A DNA stretch of 35,313 nucleotides from an uncultured Prevotella sp. (lineage in GTDB: Bacteria > Bacteroidota > Bacteroidia > Bacteroidales > Bacteroidaceae), in NCBI GenBank assembly GCA_905233555.1, contig CAJODF010000016.1:1-35313 (forward strand), in the 5' to 3' direction. Under the pieces are notes generated by a model. That model worked only from the letters and a program-made list of their open reading frames with translations, was not told where the DNA came from and did not search any database. Shown here piece by piece: positions 28,857-35,313 of the stretch (the first letter of the stretch is position 1; the number at the start of each line of letters is the position of its first letter). The translations under genes were made by a program, and so were the position numbers.

Positions 28857-31052
28857 TTACTTTTTTAAACTTTCCACCAGTTCTTTCTTGTGAGAAACAC
28901 GCACAAAGACGGGAATAAACTCTTTGAACACCTTTGTAGTGACGGTCTGTCCGCCCTCAAAATGCTCAGCCGTATGCACTTCCTCCCATCCGCCCTCAGA
29001 CTTGGGGAGATAGGTCTTCCACTCCGTCACACCCGGTTCGGTGATCGGACTGACAAGCAGCGCAGGACCAAACATATATTCGTACTTCTGCTGCAGGGCC
29101 ACAGGATCATCGGCAAAGTCGAAGACCAATGGACGCATCAGGGTGTAACCTTCCTTGGCCACACGGTCGGCGCACTTCTCGATATAGGGCCGCAACGTCT
29201 CACGCTCCTCCAAACTTAACTTAAACAACCGCTGGGCCTCTTCGCCGTAGTTCCAGGGCTCCGTATTGCTCATATAGCCATGCACACGCATCAGGGGCAG
29301 ATAGACGCTGGTCTGTATCCAACGCAACATCCGATCGATGTAGTCCTGATTGTTGTACTGGTCGCCAGGACGGAAGAAACCGCCTGCATCGTAGGTCCAC
29401 CAGGGGATGCCTGCCGCCTGCACGCCCAGACCAGCCGTAATCTGACGACGGAAGGTCTCCCAGTCGTTACCCACATCGCCGCTCCACAGAGCAGAGCCGT
29501 AACGCTGGATGCCTGGGAATCCGCAACGGGTGAGGATCATCGGTTCCTTGCCAGCCTTGACGAGTCCCTCATAGACGGTCTTGTTCACCAGCAGCGGATA
29601 GACATTGCGCACCAGTTCGCCTGGCCAGCGCCCGTTGTTCACACGCCGCCCTACAAGGTCGTCGTTCTCCGGCTCCGTTGCATCCTGCCACCAAGCATCG
29701 ATGCCTAAGGGTACCAGTCGTTCGTTGAAGTTCTTCCAATAGGCCGCAGCCGCCTCAGGATTAAAGAAGTCTATCCAGTCGGTTTCTGGGATATAGTAGT
29801 TGTCCTGCAACATCTGGCGACCCACTATGGAGTTCTTGTCAATTTTCGACCACACGCTAACCATCAATCGGATATCCATCTTGTGCAGACTATCAGTCAG
29901 CGCCTTGGGATCGGGATAATACTGCTCGTCGAACTGCATAGAGTTCCAGCCGTACTTACCCCAATACTGCCAGTCCTGAACGATCAGGCTGATGGGCATT
30001 TTCTCTTTGCGGAAACGATTAGCCGTCTGCAGGATCTCGTCAGAGGAATGGAAGCGTTCGCGACAGTGGATATAGCCCAAGGCCCACGTCGGCATCTGGG
30101 GACACTCGCCTGTCAGGTAACGATAAGAGGCAATGACCTCGTCAGGAGTGCCTACAAACACGGTATAGTCGACGGCATTGGCAATCGGTGAACGGAACAC
30201 CGTCTCGTTGTTCACTTTCTTATAATAGACTACGGGTTTGTCGCCTCGTGAGAGTTCTGCCGTCAACTGATGCTTTCCTGCCGTCAGATGCACGATGGCC
30301 GAAGCCGTAGGCGGCAACCACGTATTCTGTATCTCAATGGCAGTCTTCCCGTCAATGAGGAGATTGTGTCGGCGTGCCATTTTCTGGCCTACGTCGAGCA
30401 ACAGCGCATAATCGCCAGCCTCTGCCACGTTGATAGTGGCTTCATAGAGGTTACGCTGGCGCACCTCGCGACGATTACCTTCTGTCGTGGTGACGTTCAC
30501 CACCTCACTGGCACCCTGCCCCTCTCGCCGTTCCAGCGCGACGCTGAGATCGCAAGGGTTGAACTCCGTCAGACCATAGTTGTTCCAAAGGATGCCATAA
30601 CCCTTGTTCGACAAGAGCATCGGAATGGATATCTGGGTATTCACCTGTGTGAGTCGTCGAGAAAGGCCTCTTACATTGCTATAACCATCCTGAAACTGTC
30701 CCAGTCCGTACAGGAATTCATCCTCGGGAGAGACAAAAGCCAGTGTGGCCTCACCGGCCTGTAACTGATGACGGAGGGCCGTGAACACCACCCGCCCCTG
30801 CTTATTCTTGACGGTCAGTCGTTGCTGCCGTGCATCCACATTGACGGATATGACATTACTCTCCACCTCATCGTGGTTCACATAGAGCCAGTCGGGAAGC
30901 GTGTCGACCAACGTTCCTTCAAAATACTGGATACGCACGGCGTTCTTCGCCACCGTCGTCACCTTCACCTGGCCCTTCCCAAACTTCACCGTCCTTGCCT
31001 GTACCATCAGACTAAGCAACAGGGTCAACAATAGTAAAAAAGTCTTTCTCAT
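28857..31052 (-). CDS. GH31 alpha-xylosidase-type glycosidase with PA14-like insert
   Basis: The 731-residue protein has a signal peptide (MRKTFLLLLTLLLSLMVQA). After the mutarotase-like N-terminal domain (EFLYGLGQFQDGYSN) there is an inserted beta domain at about 195-275 (LYEATINVAEAGDYALLLDV), similar to the PA14 inserts of GH31 alpha-xylosidases. The catalytic barrel has VQDWQYWGKYGWN, nucleophile Asp457 (WWQDATEPEND) and acid/base Asp526 (LWSGDVGNDW). The ATEPE version of the motif is found in alpha-xylosidases. It probably removes alpha-xylose from oligosaccharides. It differs clearly from the GH31 at 7009-9408, so the two are not recent duplicates. First gene of a two-gene operon with the GH97-esterase. 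Confidence 0.9.
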   Translation of the reverse strand: MRKTFLLLLTLLLSLMVQARTVKFGKGQVKVTTVAKNAVRIQYFEGTLVDTLPDWLYVNHDEVESNVISVNVDARQQRLTVKNKQGRVVFTALRHQLQAGEATLAFVSPEDEFLYGLGQFQDGYSNVRGLSRRLTQVNTQISIPMLLSNKGYGILWNNYGLTEFNPCDLSVALERREGQGASEVVNVTTTEGNRREVRQRNLYEATINVAEAGDYALLLDVGQKMARRHNLLIDGKTAIEIQNTWLPPTASAIVHLTAGKHQLTAELSRGDKPVVYYKKVNNETVFRSPIANAVDYTVFVGTPDEVIASYRYLTGECPQMPTWALGYIHCRERFHSSDEILQTANRFRKEKMPISLIVQDWQYWGKYGWNSMQFDEQYYPDPKALTDSLHKMDIRLMVSVWSKIDKNSIVGRQMLQDNYYIPETDWIDFFNPEAAAAYWKNFNERLVPLGIDAWWQDATEPENDDLVGRRVNNGRWPGELVRNVYPLLVNKTVYEGLVKAGKEPMILTRCGFPGIQRYGSALWSGDVGNDWETFRRQITAGLGVQAAGIPWWTYDAGGFFRPGDQYNNQDYIDRMLRWIQTSVYLPLMRVHGYMSNTEPWNYGEEAQRLFKLSLEERETLRPYIEKCADRVAKEGYTLMRPLVFDFADDPVALQQKYEYMFGPALLVSPITEPGVTEWKTYLPKSEGGWEEVHTAEHFEGGQTVTTKVFKEFIPVFVRVSHKKELVESLKK

Positions 31053-31078
31053 ACCGATAATAATTGTTTAGTAGGTTG

Positions 31079-31086
31079 CAAAGGTA
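31079..31086 (-). promoter_or_regulatory. Probable -7 box of the GH31 / GH97-esterase operon
   Basis: TACCTTTG on the minus strand, 26 nt upstream of the ATG at 31052. The nearest TTTG (31104-31107, minus) is 17 nt away, slightly short of the usual 19-21. Confidence 0.5.
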
Positions 31087-31215
31087 CAAAAGAGTTCGCA
31101 GACCAAACCCTTCAGATGTATCAGAAACTATTCAAAATGTAACATCGTTAACATTTGTGTGTATTTTCTACACATAATTTACACCTTAATTATTTTATAC
31201 ATAGATACTATTTTG

Positions 31216-31223
31216 TACCTTTG
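31216..31223 (+). promoter_or_regulatory. Probable -7 box of the CotH-family gene
   Basis: TACCTTTG on the plus strand, 24 nt before the ATG at 31248. No -33 TTTG at the usual distance. Upstream are an inverted repeat (TGTGTA, 5 nt, TACACA, near 31157-31173) and an AAATGTAAC word (31135-31143). Confidence 0.5.
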
Positions 31224-31247
31224 CGCCCAAATTTCTAGTTAATAATT

Positions 31248-34200
31248 ATGTGGTCAACTTTACTATCAGTAGTTCTGGTCATCAATGAACTGATGGCCTC
31301 TAATGCGGGACAATCGAGTGAAACAATCAGTCTCGCCATCAATTTCGACAGTTGGATTGAGGTCTACAACCCCTCTGATCAGGCCGTCAACTTAGGGGGC
31401 ATGTATCTGAGCGACGATGCCAACAACCTGAAACGTTGGCAGATGCCCAAAGACATGGGTACTGTCCCTGCCAAAGGGTTCAAGGTCATCTGGCTCGGTT
31501 CCAACAACATCAGTGAATTGCAGGCCCCCTTTAAACTCGACTGCGACGGTGGAACCATCTACCTGAGCGACACTGGCGGCAGCCTGATAACCAGTCAGGA
31601 ATATCCCGAGGCCCTGAGCCGTACGGCATGGGCCCGCAAGACCGACGGTGGCAACAACTGGGGATGGACATCTACGCCGACCCCTGAGGCCAGCAACGCT
31701 ACGGCCATCTTCGCCGACAAGCGTCTGGATGCGCCGAAAGTCAGTGTGGATAGCAAACTGTTCAATGGTTCACTGAACATCAAGGTGACGATTCCCGAAG
31801 GCGCCCGTCTGACCTATACCACCAACGGCAGTCTGCCTACAGACCCGAAAGCCATTCCCACGGAAGATCCCTGGACGCAGTGGGTGAAAAACGGCGACTG
31901 CGAGGGCGACGATGCCTCCTGCATCCCCAGCAAGAATGGCGACAGCGGAAAGATAGAGAACCGTATCACCGACGGGGCTGGCGTCAAAAACTCACGTGGT
32001 GTCGCCGTCAAAGCCATCAAAAATGCCAAGAAGGATGACGCTGCCCAGTTCTTTGTCTATACCCCAGACCACGTCTGGCAGACTGGCGAGCGTTTCCGCT
32101 TCACGATGAAGGTGCGTGCCGACAAAGCAGCCAAGATCGAGGCCTACGCCCAGAAGAAGCCGGGAGAAGCCATCGAAACACAAGGCTGGGGCTGGGGCGC
32201 CAAGAAAGAGCCTGTCAAAATGCTGAACGGCACATACAACGTCACCACCGAATGGACGACCATCACTTATGAAGACATCATCTACGACGAACAATGGGAT
32301 TGGGGCGGCGGAGGCGGCTGGGGCGGCTGGGGAGGCGGCGGTGCTACCGTCACCTACTCCTTGCAGACCATCGCCTTCAACCTGAACATCGACAAGAGCG
32401 ACGACAACAACTTCTACTTCGACGATATCTCGTGGGAGGCTCTGCCTATCGGCTATACTGAGTTCCCCACCAAGGAGAGTACGGATGGCGTATTCAACAT
32501 CACAAACACCACCTGCTACACGTTCCGTCTCTACAAGGACGGCTTCCTGCCCAGCGTACCGGTAACACGTACCTATCTCCAGACCACGAACAAATATACG
32601 CTGCCGATCATCAGCATCGTCTGCGACGAAAAATTCCTCTGGGACGAGAAGATCGGACTGGACACCGACGGTGACGGCACCAATGGCAAGACCGGCAACG
32701 GACAGGACTTCCCCAAGAACTATAACTGCGACTGGGACCGTCCTGCCAACTTCAGTTTCCTGAGTGCCGAGGGCGAAATGCTCTTCAATCAGGACGTGAA
32801 CATCTGCGTCTCTGGCGGCTGGACACGCGCACAGAACTACCGTTCGTTCAAACTGAAGAGCAACAAGATCTTCGACGGCCAGAACCGCCTCGACTATGTC
32901 TTCTTCCCACAGAAGCCCTACATCCGCAACAAGACGCTGCTCATCCGCAACGGCGGTAACGATATGTATTCGCACAACGCCCGCTTCATGGATCCGGCCT
33001 TGGAGACTATCATCCAGCGCTCGGGCATCGACCTCGACGTGCAGTCGTGCGTACCTGTGATAGAATATGTCAACGGAGAACTCCGTGGTGTGTTCAACAT
33101 GCGCGAGCCCAACAACGATAAGTTCGCCTACGCCAACTGGGGCTATGACGACGAGGAACTCGACGCCCTGGAGAACAGCAGTGTCAAGCAAGGCAGCGAC
33201 GAGGTGATGAAGCGTATCTACGAACTCGGCGCACGCATCAACGAGGCAGGCGTCTATGACGAACTGAAGACGCTGCTCGACATCGACGAGTTCACCAACT
33301 ACATGGCGGTCACCTTCTACCTCTACAACGACGACTGGCCCGACAATAACATCAAGTGCTACCGTAGCCAGAACGACGGACGTTATCGCTTCGTCAGTTT
33401 CGACCTCGACTATGCCTTCAAGGGCTGCAGACGGGAAAGCAAGGAAAGTCCCTTCGACAACTTCGCCCTGTTCAAGGACGACAAGACCGCTCCACGCACG
33501 AACTTCAACAGGGAGTTTGTCAACCTCTTCATCAATCTGCTCAATCACGACGGATTCCGCAAGAAGTTTATCGACACCTACTGTCTCATGGGAGGTAGCG
33601 TCTTCGAGTCCACCCATGCCAACGCCATCGTCGATGAACTGCTGGCTGTCGTGAAGCCCATGTGCCAGTTGATGAGGAACCAAGAGTACATCAACGAAGG
33701 TAACGACCCCGACCGTGCTGCCACCGACATCAAGAACAACCTGAAGGGACGTTCCAAGAAGATGACGGACTACCTGAAGAAATACGAGCCGATGCGACTG
33801 AAGGAAGCCACCCGTCAGGAAGTGAAACTCAGCACCAATGCCGAAGGTGCCTACCTGTACATCAACGGCATCGAGGTACCCTATGCCGAATTCAACGGCC
33901 ACCTCTTCGCACCTGTCACGCTTGAGGCAAAGGCCCCTGCAGGCTACGTCTTCACAGGCTGGAAGAACGGCGACGCTATCGTTTCCACAGAGGCCCAGAT
34001 CGCACTCCCCGGCGATGCCACCGTATCGCTCGAGGCCTGCTTCGAAGCCCTTACCGACGACCAGCGTGCCGCCCAGGGCATCAACCCCGTGCGCATCAAT
34101 GAGGTGAGCGCTGCCAACACGATCTACGCCAACGAGTACTGGAAGCGCAACGACTGGATAGAACTCTACAACACCACCGACAAGGACATCGACGTAGAGG

Positions 34201-34823
34201 GCATGTATCTGTCAGACAATCCCGAGAAGCCCAAGAAGTACCAGATCAGCAAGGGCGAGACAAAAGCAGAGACCACGATTCCTGCCCACGGCTTCCTCAT
34301 CATCTGGTGCGACAAACTCGATCCGACATCGCAGTTGCACGCCTCCTTCAAACTCTCTGCCGAGGGTGGCGACGTGCTGCTCACCGCTGCCGACGAGTCG
34401 TGGTGCGACCACTTCGTCTATACCGAGCATAAGGGCGACGAGACCGTAGGCCGCTATCCCGACGGTGCATCGGAGGTCTATGTGATGAACATACCCACCA
34501 TCGCCAAGCCCAACATCACGTCGAGTTACGTGGCTGCCGTTGACCAGTCTCAGAGCGTAGGCATCCGTGATATAACGATCGACGCTACAGAGAACCTCAG
34601 CGTCCGCTATACGGAAGGCCGCCTCGACATCCGCAGCACACAGGCAGAGCGCCTGCAAGTGAGGATCGCCAACCTTGCCGGACAGTCCGTTGCCACGATG
34701 ATGGCACAGTTGAGCGGCGGTGCCGCAGAAGTCTCCGTCGAGCAATTGCCCGTAGGCGTCTATGTAGCCGTCATCACCGACCAGCAGGGCCACAAGGCCA
34801 CATGCAAGTTCATCAAGCGCTAA
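31248..34823 (+). CDS. Multidomain CotH-family protein with lamin-tail domains and T9SS C-terminal domain
   Basis: The 1191-residue protein is built as follows: lamin-tail domain (about 8-110, VINELMASN, WIEVYNPSDQAV); start of a chitobiase-C/fn3-like domain (about 165-205, LTYTTNGSLPTDP); a jelly-roll, carbohydrate-binding-like stretch (about 210-400) with a Gly/Trp run (WDWGGGGGWGGWGGGG, about 350-365); the rest of the fn3-like domain (YTFRLYKDGFLPSVPVTRTY); CotH kinase-like domain (about 445-850) with NDDWPDNNIKCYR and FDLDYAF (718-724); a beta repeat with YVFTGWKNGD; a second lamin-tail domain (about 945-1070); and a T9SS-type C-terminal domain (about 1103-1191, LPVGVYVAVI, ending KFIKR). 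CotH proteins phosphorylate proteins in spores; the role here is unknown, probably at the cell surface. An in-frame stop at 31236 excludes an earlier start, yet the signal peptide is atypical. Confidence 0.82.
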   Translation: MWSTLLSVVLVINELMASNAGQSSETISLAINFDSWIEVYNPSDQAVNLGGMYLSDDANNLKRWQMPKDMGTVPAKGFKVIWLGSNNISELQAPFKLDCDGGTIYLSDTGGSLITSQEYPEALSRTAWARKTDGGNNWGWTSTPTPEASNATAIFADKRLDAPKVSVDSKLFNGSLNIKVTIPEGARLTYTTNGSLPTDPKAIPTEDPWTQWVKNGDCEGDDASCIPSKNGDSGKIENRITDGAGVKNSRGVAVKAIKNAKKDDAAQFFVYTPDHVWQTGERFRFTMKVRADKAAKIEAYAQKKPGEAIETQGWGWGAKKEPVKMLNGTYNVTTEWTTITYEDIIYDEQWDWGGGGGWGGWGGGGATVTYSLQTIAFNLNIDKSDDNNFYFDDISWEALPIGYTEFPTKESTDGVFNITNTTCYTFRLYKDGFLPSVPVTRTYLQTTNKYTLPIISIVCDEKFLWDEKIGLDTDGDGTNGKTGNGQDFPKNYNCDWDRPANFSFLSAEGEMLFNQDVNICVSGGWTRAQNYRSFKLKSNKIFDGQNRLDYVFFPQKPYIRNKTLLIRNGGNDMYSHNARFMDPALETIIQRSGIDLDVQSCVPVIEYVNGELRGVFNMREPNNDKFAYANWGYDDEELDALENSSVKQGSDEVMKRIYELGARINEAGVYDELKTLLDIDEFTNYMAVTFYLYNDDWPDNNIKCYRSQNDGRYRFVSFDLDYAFKGCRRESKESPFDNFALFKDDKTAPRTNFNREFVNLFINLLNHDGFRKKFIDTYCLMGGSVFESTHANAIVDELLAVVKPMCQLMRNQEYINEGNDPDRAATDIKNNLKGRSKKMTDYLKKYEPMRLKEATRQEVKLSTNAEGAYLYINGIEVPYAEFNGHLFAPVTLEAKAPAGYVFTGWKNGDAIVSTEAQIALPGDATVSLEACFEALTDDQRAAQGINPVRINEVSAANTIYANEYWKRNDWIELYNTTDKDIDVEGMYLSDNPEKPKKYQISKGETKAETTIPAHGFLIIWCDKLDPTSQLHASFKLSAEGGDVLLTAADESWCDHFVYTEHKGDETVGRYPDGASEVYVMNIPTIAKPNITSSYVAAVDQSQSVGIRDITIDATENLSVRYTEGRLDIRSTQAERLQVRIANLAGQSVATMMAQLSGGAAEVSVEQLPVGVYVAVITDQQGHKATCKFIKR

Positions 34824-34853
34824 GGCCCGACTCCATTAGGATTTCAATAAAAG

Positions 34854-34887
34854 CGGGGGTGTGTTCAAAGACACATCCCCGTTTTTT
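34854..34887 (+). terminator. Terminator of the CotH-family gene
   Basis: An 11-bp stem (34854-34864 with 34871-34881, one G-U pair) with a 6-nt loop is followed by six T (34882-34887). It lies 30 nt after the stop codon. The 11-bp repeat array starts at the next base. Confidence 0.9.
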
Positions 34888-35305
34888 GTGTTAGGATACT
34901 CATACCCTCCTCATAGGTTACTCATAGGCTTCTCATAGAATACGCTAAGGATGCTCTAAGGATACTCATACTCTTAGGCATAGAGCATCCATAGAGTAAC
35001 CTATGAGTATCCCTAGGGAATGGTATGAGTACGGAGGGAGTATGGTCTGAATACGGTTTGAGAGCGGCGTGAGTGTCCTATGGGCATCCCATGACTATGC
35101 CATGAGTATGGTCTGAGTACGATATGACCATGGTCTGTGTACGGCTTGAGTGAGGTCTGAATTCTCTGCGTTTCTGTTCCGCTCTTGTTCCGATTCTGAT
35201 CCAATCTTCATCCAATTTTCATCCAGCCGTCATCCAATCGTGCTCCGACTGCCCTCTACCCTTGCTCCGATGCCTCTCCAATCCCTCTCCGATCCCTCTC
35301 CGACT
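34888..35305. repeat. Degenerate 11-bp tandem array, 38 units in unbroken phase
   Basis: From 34888 to 35305 the sequence divides into 38 consecutive 11-mers with no phase break. Block 1 (34888-34975) has units such as CTCATAGGTTA, CTCATAGGCTT and CTCTAAGGATA. Block 2 (34976-35162) has units such as ATGGTATGAGT, ATGCCATGAGT and ATGGTCTGAGT, in part the reverse complement of block 1. Block 3 (35163-35305) has units such as CTGATCCAATC, GTCATCCAATC and CCTCTCCGATC. TGA or TAG recurs in all plus frames of blocks 1 and 2, so it is not coding there. It reaches to within 8 nt of the window edge and may continue. No gene is seen in 34824-35313. Confidence 0.88.
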
Positions 35306-35313
35306 CTAGAGCT

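Noticed and set aside
31992..33902. A 636-codon open frame antisense to the CotH-family gene
   Set aside because: It is rich in Val, Asp, Glu and Leu as expected from reading GAC/GTC/AAC-rich codons backwards. It has no signal, motif or promoter, and the sense frame has clear domains.
35013..35204. A 63-codon frame across the 11-bp array
   Set aside because: It exists only because the repeat units happen to lack stops on that strand; the peptide is a repeat artefact.
34888..35305. CRISPR array
   Set aside because: Units are 11 bp, degenerate and contiguous, with no constant repeat, no spacers and no cas genes.

Overview
The window reads as chromosomal DNA of a xylan-degrading Prevotella (Bacteroidota; closest in my memory to the rumen species P. 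ruminicola and P. bryantii). Reasons: Bacteroidota promoter boxes (-7 TAnnTTTG, sometimes with TTTG about 20 nt upstream), no Shine-Dalgarno sequences, signal peptides ending ...AQ or ...A, a type IX secretion C-terminal domain, and a bifunctional GH10-CE1 xylanase/feruloyl esterase with a PA14-bearing GH3 xylosidase, as described for the P. ruminicola 23 xylanolytic cluster.

Layout. 1-543: 5' part of an OmpA-family protein gene (minus strand). 544-1147: intergenic, with two inverted GC-rich octamer arrays around an AT-only stretch. 1148-1624: small outer-membrane beta-barrel protein. 1702-9408 (minus): GH3 beta-xylosidase with its own promoter and hairpin leader, preceded by a GH31-GH95 operon. 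9576-10931 (plus): Tat-exported aldo/keto reductase with two Fe-S motifs. 10967-23756 (minus): a tight operon GH43, GH97, GH5 lipoprotein, CE6-CE1, GH10-CE1, GH10-CE1, CE15. 23886-25365 (plus): ECF sigma factor, anti-sigma-like membrane protein, CpxP/Spy-like periplasmic protein. 25473-31052 (minus): GH31 followed by a GH97-carboxylesterase fusion. 31248-34823 (plus): 1191-residue CotH/lamin-tail protein with a T9SS C-terminal domain. 34888-35305: 38 consecutive degenerate 11-bp repeats, noncoding.

How the genes fit together (inference from families). The surface GH5 lipoprotein and the GH10-CE1 enzymes cut the xylan backbone. The CE1 and CE6 modules remove feruloyl and acetyl groups, and CE15 cuts glucuronoyl ester links to lignin. 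GH43, GH95, GH97 and GH31 remove arabinose or xylose, fucose or galactose, alpha-galactose and alpha-xylose. GH3 finishes xylo-oligosaccharides to xylose. The set fits a complex, esterified grass-type glucuronoarabinoxylan. No SusC/SusD pair, transporter or hybrid two-component regulator lies in the window.

Most unusual: the 11-bp periodic array at the right end; heptamer micro-repeats placed in frame inside three glycosidase genes and in one promoter; one E-set/CE1 cassette reused behind different N-terminal enzymes in three adjacent genes; the GH97-esterase fusion; and a carbohydrate-binding-like domain apparently nested inside another domain of the CotH protein.
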